Assembly: GCA_024760505.1 (NCBI GenBank)
Contig: CP058931.1
Span: 1,746,001 to 1,810,000 of the forward strand
From: Nitrospira sp.
Lineage (GTDB): Bacteria > Nitrospirota > Nitrospiria > Nitrospirales > UBA8639
Direction of reading: 5' to 3'
Length of the DNA stretch: 64,000 nt
Shown here one piece after another: positions 52,838-62,075 of this stretch (positions within the stretch are counted from its first letter, which is position 1; the number at the start of each line of letters is the position of its first letter). A program made the position numbers and the translations under genes. The notes below the pieces were generated by a model. The model did no database searches. It saw only the letters and a list, made by a program, of their open reading frames with translations, and was not told the DNA's origin.

Positions 52838-53278
52838 TTAGAGGAGGCTCTGAATTTTGCTCATGCTGTGTTCAAAGGTGTCTTCGTTTACATGGACAAA
52901 ACGTCGCCATTCCGATGGATTCCACACTTCAAGGCGATGAAACATGCCCACTAATACCACTTCTTGATCCTCATCCACCGGGACGAGTTTGCGAAACCGG
53001 CCCGGGATGAGTATGCGACCTGCCTTATCCATTTCTGATGCGGAGGCTTCCGAGACCATGTGATACATGAAAAGACGGCGTTGATCTTCATCAAGAGATT
53101 GTTTGGCGTTTTCCAGGATCTTGGCCCATTCCGGATTGGTATAGGCTGATACGGGCATGTCCTGTCCCTTTAGGAACATCAGACTATTCCCGTGAATTTC
53201 GATTTCTTCACGAATAGGACTGGGGACGACAAATCGTCCTTTTTCGTCGATTTTACAATAATATTGTCCGGCAAACAT
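52838..53278 (-). CDS. mraZ: MraZ family transcriptional regulator
   Basis: 146 residues, with a weak AAGGAAC site. Two SpoVT/AbrB-like repeats are present: YYCKIDEKGRFVVPSPIREEI and ASEMDKAGRILIPGRFRKLVP. MraZ binds direct repeats in front of the division and cell-wall (dcw) cluster. Its normal neighbours rsmH, ftsL and ftsI are missing, and RusA follows instead. It is thus an orphan copy. Confidence 0.93.
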   Translation of the reverse strand: MFAGQYYCKIDEKGRFVVPSPIREEIEIHGNSLMFLKGQDMPVSAYTNPEWAKILENAKQSLDEDQRRLFMYHMVSEASASEMDKAGRILIPGRFRKLVPVDEDQEVVLVGMFHRLEVWNPSEWRRFVHVNEDTFEHSMSKIQSLL

Positions 53279-53373
53279 GCAGAATGTTCCTTGGATCTCC
53301 TGAACGTCCTATCTGTGTATGTAGCTTACCGAAAGTTTAAGAAAAGTCAAGTAGTTTTGCTTGAGTAGTCGAG

Positions 53374-53721
53374 CTAATCGCCTTCGGTGGCAGGCATCCC
53401 CATGTCCATATCGTCAGTGTCCATCCCCTCCATGGCCTCGTCCATATCATCTCCCAGGTCTTCCCCCATCTCCCTTCCCATTTTTTTCATGAAGCGTGCC
53501 ATGCTCTGTGGATCGTTTTCGTCCAGGTCCCCGAAGTTACTGGGATCGGCCAAGGCTTCCATCCGGGCTTCTTCCGATTTGGGTGCAGCGAAGCGGGACA
53601 TGATGCGTTCCAGGTTGGTACTTCGGCAATGCGTGCAGGATGGGACTGGAGCGTTCGAGGTGAGGATTAAAAAGGAGTTGCGCTTCCGGCAATCCTGACA
53701 ACGGTATTCGTAAATGGGCAT
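53374..53721 (-). CDS. FmdB-type zinc-ribbon protein
   Basis: 115 residues with a strong AGGAGG site. The zinc ribbon is in the first 45 residues: MPIYEYRCQDCRKRNSFLIL and VPSCTHCRSTNLERIMSRF. The C-terminal half is acidic and Met/Asp-rich (MDEAMEGMDTDDMDMGM), probably disordered. FmdB-like proteins are common small regulators or assembly factors of unknown function. Transcribed on its own, ahead of mraZ. Confidence 0.92.
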   Translation of the reverse strand: MPIYEYRCQDCRKRNSFLILTSNAPVPSCTHCRSTNLERIMSRFAAPKSEEARMEALADPSNFGDLDENDPQSMARFMKKMGREMGEDLGDDMDEAMEGMDTDDMDMGMPATEGD

Positions 53722-54021
53722 TGAGTCGTTCCTCCTGATCGCAATGTACGGGCTGTATATATCGCAAAATGGTCTCTTTGGGAAGAGTCGAAAATTGGTT
53801 TATACGAATCGAAAAATCTCAAATACGTTAATAGAGCGGAGGTATCGGACTTATTCTTCTCAGACCATCATAGAAGGGGCTGGTGAAAAGGCCAATCGAG
53901 AAAAGACAGACAAGGGGAGAAGGACGTGAGGTGGGAATTTATTCAGAGAAAACAGCCAGCAGTCGATCCATGTTGGCAGACGATTTGCCTCGACCTCCAG
54001 TAGGGACTTGCAACAAATTCT
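53722..54021. other. Gap between the FmdB-like and comF genes
   Basis: 300 bases. AT-rich around 53750-53850, consistent with the promoter of the leftward fmdB gene. A 71-codon plus ORF there is not protein-like. Nothing else is seen. Confidence 0.35.
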
Positions 54022-54765
54022 TTACACCATTCTGGCGAGTGTCAGCCCATACACCGGGCCTGAGCCGGCACGTCGAAGCGTCTTGGCGCATTCATGGAGG
54101 GTTGTGCCAGTGGTTAAGACATCGTCTACCAATAAGATCCGTTTGCCTTTGATAGGGGCCGGCTTGGGGACGGAAAAAGCCCGACGCAGATTCGTGAGTC
54201 GCTCTTTCCTTGATAACGAGGTTTGGGGGACTGTGGGACGAATCCGGAGTAAACACGCCAGGAAAAGAGGAACCCCCAGGTGGTGACTCAGTCGGTTTGC
54301 GAGGAGCAGGGATTGATTGTATTCACGTTCTCGTAAGCGTTGCGGATGAAGGGGGACGGGAATGATGGCATCTAAGGTTGGTAAAGCGGGCAACGCTTCA
54401 ACCATGGCTTGGGTGAGTGGTTGAGTCAACGACAGTTTTCCCCTGTATTTGAACAGGGTAATGGCTTCTTTCAGTGGGGGTTGGTAGGGAAAGAGGCTCC
54501 AGATTTGCGTAAGAGCCATTGGTCGTGCCCGGCAGGCTCCGCACTGATGAGTGGGACTATGTAATAGGGCAATGGGGGAGGCAAAGGGGCGTCCACATCG
54601 CGGACAAACCGGGCCTGGAATGGGTTTGAGCTTATCCCAACACCGGCGGCAAAAAAACGGAACGGGATCGTCCTGCAAGGGAAGCTGACAGCCGGCACAG
54701 GCGGTGGGAAAAATGACATGCAGGAGCCTTCGGAGTAGACGTGTCGTGGTAAATGGTGGAGCCAT
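54022..54765 (-). CDS. comF: ComF family phosphoribosyltransferase-like protein
   Basis: 247 residues. An N-terminal zinc ribbon (CAGCQLPLQ, FFCRRCW, CPRCGRPF, CGACRARP) precedes the phosphoribosyltransferase domain with LDAIIPVPLHPQRLREREYNQS and the PRPP loop ILLVDDVLTTGTTLHEC. ComF/GntX proteins take part in DNA uptake or carbon use in some bacteria. The gene is single and divergent from the ABC transporter gene at 54920. Confidence 0.92.
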   Translation of the reverse strand: MAPPFTTTRLLRRLLHVIFPTACAGCQLPLQDDPVPFFCRRCWDKLKPIPGPVCPRCGRPFASPIALLHSPTHQCGACRARPMALTQIWSLFPYQPPLKEAITLFKYRGKLSLTQPLTQAMVEALPALPTLDAIIPVPLHPQRLREREYNQSLLLANRLSHHLGVPLFLACLLRIRPTVPQTSLSRKERLTNLRRAFSVPKPAPIKGKRILLVDDVLTTGTTLHECAKTLRRAGSGPVYGLTLARMV

Positions 54766-54919
54766 GGAGGCGAACTTTCCGAGCTGAGGTCAACCGTGGA
54801 GTATACCTAATTATCGTGGGGCGCCCTGGTCCATTTACCTTCGTTATGATATAGGAGAGATGGCGAATATGCCATGATTCAAGAGCGTTACCGAGGGCAG
54901 AAACTTCTGATAGGTTCAC

Positions 54920-55582
54920 GTGATTCAGTTTCAACATGTCTATAAGGAATATCAGCGCGGATCCACTTCGGTCGTGGCGCTGCGGGATGTCTGTGTGGAC
55001 ATTCAGCAGGGAGAATTTTGTGCGCTCATGGGACCCAGCGGGAGTGGAAAAAGCACGCTATTGCATTTGGTGGCTGGGCTGGACTGGGTGACGTCCGGAG
55101 ATATCCTGCTGGATGGGCGTTCCTGTCTGGGGTTTGATGATCAGGAATGGACCCGATGGCGTCGGGAGGAGGTGGGGATCGTGTTTCAGGCTTTCCATCT
55201 GATCCCGGGATTGACGATCGAAGAAAATGTTGCACTTCCCTTGCGTTTACGAGGGGAGGAATCAGAAACGATCCGAACCCGGACCGCTGACATGCTGGAG
55301 CGGGTAGGGATGAGTCATCGGCTGGGTCACCGGTCGCATGAATTATCCGGAGGAGAACAGCAGCGGGTAGCGCTTGCCCGGGCCTTTGGGCATCGCCCTC
55401 GACTGATTGTGGCTGATGAACCCACCGGAAATTTGGATGGGAAAACCGGAGAGAAAATTGTGTCGTTGCTGCGTCAATGTGCGAAGGAATTCGGCCAGAC
55501 GGTGCTCTTGGCCACCCATTCATTACGCGCTGCTCAGGCAGCGGATCGGATCGTTGCGATTCGAGACGGACAATTGGAGTAA
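54920..55582 (+). CDS. ABC transporter ATP-binding protein, LolD/MacB type
   Basis: 220 residues starting at GTG. Walker A is GPSGSGKST, Q-loop IVFQAFHLIPGLT, signature LSGGEQQRVALARA, Walker B LIVADEPTGNLD and switch His in LATHS, as in LolD and MacB-type ATPases. The partner permease is most likely the FtsX/MacB-like protein at 56991, three genes away. pyrD follows after only six bases, so the two are in one transcript. Confidence 0.93.
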   Translation: MIQFQHVYKEYQRGSTSVVALRDVCVDIQQGEFCALMGPSGSGKSTLLHLVAGLDWVTSGDILLDGRSCLGFDDQEWTRWRREEVGIVFQAFHLIPGLTIEENVALPLRLRGEESETIRTRTADMLERVGMSHRLGHRSHELSGGEQQRVALARAFGHRPRLIVADEPTGNLDGKTGEKIVSLLRQCAKEFGQTVLLATHSLRAAQAADRIVAIRDGQLE

Positions 55583-55588
55583 TAGGAA

Positions 55589-56518
55589 ATGGATCTTTCA
55601 ACAGTAATTGCCGGTGTGTCGTTTCCATTTGGAGTGATGAACGCGTCAGGAGCCTTGTGCGTGACACCGGAAGAGCTGGAGGCCCTGGGCATGTCCCATG
55701 CCGGTGCGATTGTGACCAAATCGATGACGCCGCTAGCCCGTGAGGGGAATCCTCAACCGAGGTATGTGGCCTTCGACGGCGGCTCGATCAATTCGATGGG
55801 CCTTCCCAATTTAGGATTTCCCGTCTACGCGAAACTCATTCCAGAGTTGAAGCGGTTTGGGAAACCCGTCATCGCCAGTCTGGCGGGCCTTCATCCCGAT
55901 GATTTTCTAGAAGGCGCCAAGGCCTTGGAGATCGCCCGACCGGATTTAGTGGAAGTGAATTTGTCGTGTCCCAATATTCCCGGGAAGCCACAGATCGGCT
56001 ATGACTTTGAGGAAACGGAACGGTTATTAACAGAAATTCGTGCGTTGCTGACGGTGCCGTTCGGAGTGAAACTTCCACCCTACTTTGATCCGATCCATCA
56101 TCAGAAAATTGCCGAGGTGATTCAGCGAAGTGGAGTGGCCTTTGTTACGGTTATCAATTCAGTGGGCAATACCCTGGTGGTCGATCCGGACCGGGAAATG
56201 GTGGTGATTAAGCCCAAAGGCGGCTTTGGCGGATTGGGTGGTAGGATAATCAAACCTGTGGCCCTGGCCAATGTTCGCGCGTTTTGGAAGATCTGGGGCG
56301 ATCAGATTCCTATTATTGGCACAGGTGGGGTGGAACATGGCGTGGATGTGTTCGAGCATGTGTTGTGTGGCGCCTCGGCGGTTCAGATAGGCACCGTGCT
56401 GGTTGAGGAGGGTTGTGAGGTGTTTGCAAGGCTCGAACGGGAAATTGCCGCTTGCCTGCAAGGCAAGGGTTATCCGTCATTGATGGCGTGTCGAGGGAAA
56501 TTACGGGAGATGGATTGA
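55589..56518 (+). CDS. pyrD: Dihydroorotate dehydrogenase, class 1A
   Basis: 309 residues. The TIM barrel has NASGALCVT, SINSMGLPNLGFPVY, and the catalytic loop NLSCPNIPGKPQIGYDFEETE with the active Cys, the class 1A form (soluble, fumarate-reducing), rather than the membrane class 2 with Ser. FMN-binding VIKPKGGFGGLGGRIIKPVALANVR and GTGGVEHGVDVFEH follow. It oxidises dihydroorotate in pyrimidine synthesis. Its place between an ABC ATPase and permease gene is unusual. Confidence 0.95.
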   Translation: MDLSTVIAGVSFPFGVMNASGALCVTPEELEALGMSHAGAIVTKSMTPLAREGNPQPRYVAFDGGSINSMGLPNLGFPVYAKLIPELKRFGKPVIASLAGLHPDDFLEGAKALEIARPDLVEVNLSCPNIPGKPQIGYDFEETERLLTEIRALLTVPFGVKLPPYFDPIHHQKIAEVIQRSGVAFVTVINSVGNTLVVDPDREMVVIKPKGGFGGLGGRIIKPVALANVRAFWKIWGDQIPIIGTGGVEHGVDVFEHVLCGASAVQIGTVLVEEGCEVFARLEREIAACLQGKGYPSLMACRGKLREMD

Positions 56519-56624
56519 AGCGAAATACGATCGAACGCCTTCACGGGGTAGAGTCAATATATGATATGCGTTCAGCTGCGTTTTTCAACCCTTAATGAGC
56601 AGGCCGGGTCGAGATGCACGTTTC

Positions 56625-56918
56625 TCAGGTCTTTGTGGTTGGAGGCGTCGTCGGGGCTTGGGGGATGATACGAAGCGCAATGGCTTGCCGGAGTAATTGG
56701 GCCACGTTTCTGACACGTAAGCGGCGCATCAAATTGAAGCGGTGGACTTCAACCGTTCGCACACTAATGTCGAGCTTTTCACCAATTTCACGATTGGTAA
56801 AGCCTTGAGCCACCAGGCTCAAGATTTCCTTTTGGCGAGCGGTGAGAGATTGTCCCTCGGAATTAGATTCCAAGAGTTCTTCTGTTGATTCCGATTCAGT
56901 CACTTTCCCTTTTGGCAT
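56625..56918 (-). CDS. LuxR-type helix-turn-helix protein
   Basis: 97 residues from the ATG at 56918 (a GTG at 56936 gives 103). A GerE-type helix-turn-helix fills the second half: SLTARQKEILSLVAQGFTNR, then EIGEKLDISVRTVEVHRFNLMRRL. The N-terminal 30 residues are acidic and carry no receiver or ligand domain. It may bind near the divergent promoter shared with the ABC permease gene. Confidence 0.85.
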   Translation of the reverse strand: MPKGKVTESESTEELLESNSEGQSLTARQKEILSLVAQGFTNREIGEKLDISVRTVEVHRFNLMRRLRVRNVAQLLRQAIALRIIPQAPTTPPTTKT

Positions 56919-56990
56919 ATTGAGTCCGTGCCCCACGCATAATTTTCTAGTTGTTTTAACATACGTCCATTACTTCCGACAACCGCTTCT

Positions 56991-59567
56991 ATGATACGAA
57001 TTCTTCTTCTATTGGTCCTTGACCATGTGCGCCATCGGCCCTTCCGAGCCTTCCTCACAGTGGTCGGAGTGGCGATCGGGGTTTCGGCCTGGTTGGCCAT
57101 TCGCCTGGCCAATGGCGCAGTGTATCAATCCTTTGAGGATTCGGTGGTGTCCGTTGTTGGAGAGGCGTCCATCACCCTATCACGCGGGTCGGAGGGGATG
57201 GATGAGTCGATTATCGAGGAGATTCAACGTTTTCCCGGGGTCCAATCAGCTCAGCCCGTTCTGAAAATTGAGTCCATGATCAAAGAAGGCCCCTCCACGG
57301 GTCACACCCTCGTGATTTGGGGAGTCGATCTTCTGGACTATGAGGAGCTTAGGCCATCAGGGGATTCGACAAATGCGATCACGGACAATCAGTGGAAACA
57401 GGTGTTTTCGCCGCAGACGGTCTTTTTGGGTGAAGAGTTTGCCGGGGAATTAGGGTTGCGCGAAGGGCAGACCCTGACTGTGACGAGTCAGGGTCTTTCC
57501 CATGATCTGATCGTGGGGGGTCTGTTGAGGTCCTCCGATGCTCTTCTCCAAGGCACCGAACGACAGGCGATCATGGATATTGCCGCCACCCAATGGTTGT
57601 TCGGTTGGTTGGGGCGTCTGCATTCCATTGCCGTAGTCCCTGAACCTGGTGTGGCGGGGGCCACGCTCATCCAAGCCTTACAAAAGGTCGTGCCGTCGGA
57701 TATTCGAATCAATCAATCCTCGCGACGGACGGAGCAAGTGGAATCGATGTTGAAAGCCTTTCAGTTTAATCTCACCATGCTCAGTGGAATTGCGCTGTTA
57801 GTGGGAGTGTTTCTGGTCTATAACACGATGGCATTTTCGGTGGCACACCATCGTCGGGAGATTGGCATTCTTCGGGCACTCGGCATGGAACGGCGAGCCA
57901 TCACGGGATTGTTTCTCTTGGAGTCGGGTCTGCTCGGCCTTGTGGGTGGAGTCTTGGGCTGCTGGTTCGGGGTCTTCCTGGCCGGCGGATTGACGACGCT
58001 CATCGGGCAAAGTGTCGGCGAATTATACGGGGTCACGTCTTTGGCGGTGTCACAGATACATCCCTGGCTGTTGGTGGAAGCGATAGGGATTGGGGTCGGG
58101 GTTTCCCTTCTGGGAGCGCTCCGCCCTTCCTGGGATGCCAGCACGATTGCCCCGGTTCAAGCCTTGTCGGTAGGCCAATCCGAAGATGAAGAATCTGTTT
58201 CGTATAGGAAGTCAGGGTGGATTGCGGTGATCGCCTTTGGTGGAAGTGCCGCCTTGAGTACCATGGCCCCCGTGGACGGTATTCCGGTCGGAGGGTATGC
58301 CGCGGCATTTTGTCTTCTGGTGGGAGGAACGGCCCTGGGGCCTGTGCTCTGTGGCGTGGTGCCTGAGTGGAGGAGAACATGGCAACGCGGGCGATGGGGC
58401 CTCCTGCCGTCCCTCGCGGCGGAACAGATCAGCCGCAATCCCGGTCGGACCAGTGTGACCATGGCCGCGATTGTCGTCGGTCTTGCCATTATGGTTGGGG
58501 TGGGCATCATGATCCAGAGTTTCCGGAATACGGTAGACATCTGGATTGAGCAAACGATGCTGGCGGATATCATTGTGGCGCCGGTGTCATGGTTGGGGGA
58601 ACAGGATGGCGAGAACGGCAAGCTTGGTCTGCCATTGGCTCTGGTCGGGACCGTGATGATGGTCCCAGGGGTCGAGGCGGTTGATCCCTACATGGAAACC
58701 GTGGGTGAGGTTGCAGGGGGAACGGTGTCCTTGGTCGCACGCGACATGGCCCTTCATGCCGCGCGCAGCCAATATCTGTTTGTGACAGGTGATTCCACTC
58801 CCATTTTACAAGAAACGATCGAAGGTGAAGGCGTGATTGTGTCTGAGGTATTAGCCGGGCGGCTGGGGCTGGCGGTAGGAAACCACATAGAAGTGAAGAC
58901 GCCTTCAGGACAACAGGCATTTCCGGTTAAGGGCATTTTTTATGATTATGCCACCGATGGGGGAAAAGTGGTCATGGACGACCAACTCTTTCGGCGGTAT
59001 TGGGGGGAGTCTGACGCAACCGTCTTTGCGGTGTATCTCAAGGCCGGTCAGTCGCTCCCGGTCGTGCGACATGAGATCGAACAGGTGTTAAAAAATGACG
59101 TCCCCATCGTCACAATCAGTAATGGAGAATTGAAAACCGAGATTCTTGAAATTTTTGACCGGACGTTTCGCGTCACCTATGTGTTGGAGTTGATTGCCCT
59201 GAGCGTGGCCGTGCTGGGGATTATCAATACCCTCATGACGGCCATCACCGAACGCCGGCGGGAACTGGCCACGCTACGCGCGTTGGGAATGAGTCGCCCA
59301 CAGATCCAAGGCCTGATCTTCTGGGAATCCTGTTATGTGGCCGGATTGGGTGCCGGCCTAGGCATTCTGGTGGGATTAGCACTGTCGGTGTTGTTGATCA
59401 ACGTCATTAATAAGCAATCATTTGGCTGGACTATTCAGTTCACCCTGCCATGGGAAACGTTGGGAATGGCTGTCCTGGTGGCGCTGTTGGCCGCAATGCT
59501 GGGGGCATGGGGGCCAGCCAGATGGGCCGGTCGTCAGGTCATCGCTGAAGATTTGAGATATGAATGA
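56991..59567 (+). CDS. ABC transporter permease with duplicated FtsX domain
   Basis: 858 residues. An N-terminal membrane helix (AFLTVVGVAIGVSAWLAIRLA) opens a MacB-PCD periplasmic domain (residues about 45-250), then a membrane set with FNLTMLSGIALLVGVFLVYNTMAF and REIGILRALGMERRAI. The second half repeats this: ISRNPGRTSVTMAAIVVGLAIM, periplasmic domain, LELIALSVAVLGIINTLMTAITERRRELATLRALGMSRPQI. Double-FtsX proteins of this type work with LolD/MacB ATPases in lipoprotein or macrolide export. The ATPase at 54920 is the natural partner. Confidence 0.9.
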   Translation: MIRILLLLVLDHVRHRPFRAFLTVVGVAIGVSAWLAIRLANGAVYQSFEDSVVSVVGEASITLSRGSEGMDESIIEEIQRFPGVQSAQPVLKIESMIKEGPSTGHTLVIWGVDLLDYEELRPSGDSTNAITDNQWKQVFSPQTVFLGEEFAGELGLREGQTLTVTSQGLSHDLIVGGLLRSSDALLQGTERQAIMDIAATQWLFGWLGRLHSIAVVPEPGVAGATLIQALQKVVPSDIRINQSSRRTEQVESMLKAFQFNLTMLSGIALLVGVFLVYNTMAFSVAHHRREIGILRALGMERRAITGLFLLESGLLGLVGGVLGCWFGVFLAGGLTTLIGQSVGELYGVTSLAVSQIHPWLLVEAIGIGVGVSLLGALRPSWDASTIAPVQALSVGQSEDEESVSYRKSGWIAVIAFGGSAALSTMAPVDGIPVGGYAAAFCLLVGGTALGPVLCGVVPEWRRTWQRGRWGLLPSLAAEQISRNPGRTSVTMAAIVVGLAIMVGVGIMIQSFRNTVDIWIEQTMLADIIVAPVSWLGEQDGENGKLGLPLALVGTVMMVPGVEAVDPYMETVGEVAGGTVSLVARDMALHAARSQYLFVTGDSTPILQETIEGEGVIVSEVLAGRLGLAVGNHIEVKTPSGQQAFPVKGIFYDYATDGGKVVMDDQLFRRYWGESDATVFAVYLKAGQSLPVVRHEIEQVLKNDVPIVTISNGELKTEILEIFDRTFRVTYVLELIALSVAVLGIINTLMTAITERRRELATLRALGMSRPQIQGLIFWESCYVAGLGAGLGILVGLALSVLLINVINKQSFGWTIQFTLPWETLGMAVLVALLAAMLGAWGPARWAGRQVIAEDLRYE

Positions 59568-59618
59568 CTCGGAGGTGTCTATGGATAAAGGAATATTAGG
59601 ACACCGCAGGCAGAGCAA

Positions 59619-60647
59619 TCAGGATGAGCAGGTTTCGACTTTTCCGGCTTCAATCCCCTCGTACTTCACTTCCACGGTAAAGCCCAGGTCTTCGATCATC
59701 TTCCAGACTTCCTGGTGTGCAAGACCCGGTGTCGTCAAATAGCCGTCCACGAAGAGGGAGTCGGCCACGTAGAGCGCCAAGGGTTGCAGGGAGCGGAGAT
59801 TTTTTTCGCGTCCACCGGCTGCCCGGATTTCCGTTTTGGGGTGGAAGAATCGGAAGAGACAGAGGATTTTTAAGCAACGGACCGGTGTGAGGTTTTTCAT
59901 TTCGTCAAATGGTGTGCCTTCGACCGGGTACAACATGTTTAAGGGAATGGAATCGGGTTGGATGTCCTGTAACGCCAGGGCCAGATCCACCAGATCTTCG
60001 TCCCGTTCGCCCATGCCGACGATACCGCCGCTACAGAGTTCCAATCCGGCTGCGCGGGCATGTTTCAGGGTGTCGAGACGATCCTGGTAGGTGTGTGTCG
60101 TGCAAATAGCAGGGTGATACGCTTCACTGGTGTTGAGATTATGGTTGATGCGATCGACACCAGCCGCCTTTAACTGGCTGGCCTGTTCGCCATTCAAGAG
60201 CCCTAGTGAACAACAGATTTGAATCGGCAGTTCCTCTTTAATTTGTTTGACCGCGCTGGTGATGTGGGTGATTTCCGATTGCAACGGGGAGCGGCCACTG
60301 ATCACAATGCAATACCGCTGAGCTTTGGCCTGTGCGGCCCGTCGAGCGCCTTCCAGCATTTTTTCCGGAGAGACGAGTGCGTACCGCTCGATGGGGGCGG
60401 TGGAAATGGTTGATTGGGAACAATAGTGACAATCTTCCTGACAGGCTCCGCTTTTGGCATTGAGCAACATTTGCAGGCGGATGGTGTTGCCAAAATATCG
60501 TGACCGAATCCGATAGGCCGCATTGACCAGATCGAGCAGTTTTTCCTGAGGGGTGTCCAGAATGGCCAAGCCTTCCTCCCGGCTTGGGATTATTCCCTCC
60601 AGCACGCGGTCTGCCAAATCTTGATATGCGGTCATGGGGTTCTCCAT
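59619..60647 (-). CDS. bioB: Biotin synthase
   Basis: 342 residues. The radical-SAM cluster motif is CQEDCHYCSQS; other signatures are MLLNAKSGACQEDC, INHNLNTSEAYH, GGIVGMGERDEDLVDLA and RAAGGREKNLRSLQPLALYVADS. BioB inserts sulfur into dethiobiotin. Starts at 60647 (AGGA upstream) or 60635 (GGAG upstream) are both possible. No other bio genes are adjacent. Confidence 0.97.
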   Translation of the reverse strand: MENPMTAYQDLADRVLEGIIPSREEGLAILDTPQEKLLDLVNAAYRIRSRYFGNTIRLQMLLNAKSGACQEDCHYCSQSTISTAPIERYALVSPEKMLEGARRAAQAKAQRYCIVISGRSPLQSEITHITSAVKQIKEELPIQICCSLGLLNGEQASQLKAAGVDRINHNLNTSEAYHPAICTTHTYQDRLDTLKHARAAGLELCSGGIVGMGERDEDLVDLALALQDIQPDSIPLNMLYPVEGTPFDEMKNLTPVRCLKILCLFRFFHPKTEIRAAGGREKNLRSLQPLALYVADSLFVDGYLTTPGLAHQEVWKMIEDLGFTVEVKYEGIEAGKVETCSS

Positions 60648-60708
60648 TATTTTTCCTGAAAAATTCGATTTCCAACCTACGGATAAAAAGACAATATCTT
60701 CTCGTTGC

Positions 60709-61146
60709 TTACGAAAGCCTGGCGACTTTTCCGGGGGCTTTTGGCGCTTGTGCGACCTGCGGAAAAGGTTTACGGCTTTCAGGAATAGAAATTTGTGGAG
60801 CGTCCGCCCACATACTTTCTAAGGCATAATACTTCCGGACGTCTGACTTAAATATATGGACGATGATGTCTCCATAGTCGAGTAATATCCAATTGGCCGT
60901 TTCTTTTCCCTCAATATCCGGGCTTAGTTCATAGCGTGTGGACATGACCTTTTCAATGAAGGAGGCAATCCCTCGCACCTGGCGTTCGGAATCCCCTGAG
61001 GCAAAGACGAAATAGTCTGCTATTGACGTCATTGCTCCCACATCAAGCACCAACACCTCTCCGGCTTGCTTTTCTTGAGCCGCTTGAGCGATGAAGACCG
61101 CTTGTTCGAGGGTTGGAGATGGTTTCGGGTGGGTTAGACGGGCCAT
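60709..61146 (-). CDS. rsfS: Ribosome silencing factor RsfS
   Basis: 145 residues from the ATG at 61146; a longer frame to 61257 is only an overlap with nadD. Signatures: EVLVLDVGAMTSIADYFVFASGDSERQVRGIA and WILLDYGDIIVHIFKSDVRKYYALESMW. RsfS binds ribosomal protein uL14 and blocks subunit joining when cells starve. It overlaps nadD by 13 bases, the usual partner in many genomes. Confidence 0.95.
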   Translation of the reverse strand: MARLTHPKPSPTLEQAVFIAQAAQEKQAGEVLVLDVGAMTSIADYFVFASGDSERQVRGIASFIEKVMSTRYELSPDIEGKETANWILLDYGDIIVHIFKSDVRKYYALESMWADAPQISIPESRKPFPQVAQAPKAPGKVARLS

Positions 61147-61805
61147 TGGTACAATCGATGGCGAATTATATAGGACTCCACCGTGGGCGGCAACCACTGG
61201 CTGACGCGGGAACCACCGGCCAGTTGCTCTCGAATTGTCGAAGCCGAGATTTCGCACGGTGGTACCGCTAGGAGATAAAGTGTCTTTCCAGATGGGAGCA
61301 GGATGTCCAGGCGGGTCGTGTCCTGTTGGTCAAGGCTTTGAAATCCTTGAGACTTTGCCGCAGGTAGGAACGGCAGGGATTGAAGTTGTGTGAAGGCAAC
61401 CCCCGGTCTCGAGCAGACGATAAAATGACACAGGGTGAGCAAATGATCCACCTGTCTCCAACCGCAGAAATCCAGAAAAGCATCAAGCCCCACAATAAAC
61501 CCCAACTGCGTTCCCACGGGGCATTCTTTTTTGAAATGTGTGACGGTGTCGACACTGTAGGACACTGCCTCAGATTGGATTTCGTAATCGGATACGGTGC
61601 AGAAGGGAAACGGGGCAACCGCTTGCTTCACCATTGCTAACCGGTGATGGGCTGGCGCAAGGGAGGCCGATGGTTTGTGGGGAGGATCCCCCGTCGGAAT
61701 GAAAATGATCCGATCGAGCTGAATCGCGTTGTAGACATACTGGGCAATATGCAAATGCCCATTATGGATGGGATTGAATGAGCCGCCTAGGAGGCCGATA
61801 AACAT
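61134..61805 (-). CDS. nadD: Nicotinate-nucleotide adenylyltransferase
   Basis: 223 residues. The nucleotidyltransferase motif GGSFNPIHNGHLHIAQYV starts the protein; IFIPTGDPPHKP and ISASTIREQLAGG follow. NadD adenylates nicotinate mononucleotide in NAD synthesis. rsfS follows with an overlap, so they are coupled. It is separated from proB by a repeat. Confidence 0.95.
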   Translation of the reverse strand: MFIGLLGGSFNPIHNGHLHIAQYVYNAIQLDRIIFIPTGDPPHKPSASLAPAHHRLAMVKQAVAPFPFCTVSDYEIQSEAVSYSVDTVTHFKKECPVGTQLGFIVGLDAFLDFCGWRQVDHLLTLCHFIVCSRPGVAFTQLQSLPFLPAAKSQGFQSLDQQDTTRLDILLPSGKTLYLLAVPPCEISASTIREQLAGGSRVSQWLPPTVESYIIRHRLYQWPV

Positions 61806-61833
61806 CAGTCTAGATTTTTCTCATGTGGAGCGT

Positions 61834-62075
61834 GTTGAAAAAGGCCGCCGCCAGCGTTCCCTGCCTTCGCCGGGCCTACTTGGCCGAAGTAGCTACGAAG
61901 GCTGAAAGCGGCTTCGCGTCTATGCGTTGAAGCACGCTTCGACGCGCAAGCGCGCAGGCAGGTCGCTCCTTGGCCGTGCTCACATACTCCACCGTATGTT
62001 CCGCTCGTCCAAAAGGCTGCGGCCTTTCCTTCGAGGGCCTCAGGACAGGTCTTGACGGGTCTTTGTGAACACTCC
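61834..62075 (-). repeat. Dispersed intergenic hairpin repeat, copy 2, with internal insert
   Basis: In reverse orientation it starts GGAGTGTTCACAAAGACCC and ends GGCGGCCTTTTTCAAC. Between lie AAGGCCGCAGCC and GAGTATGTGAGCACGG, the same marks as copy 1 (47653-47768), but the rest is longer by about 125 bases, containing palindromic blocks such as CTTCGTAGCTACTTCGG. The rest of 61806-62230 shows nothing. A 99-codon ORF in the region is only the repeat. Confidence 0.7.
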
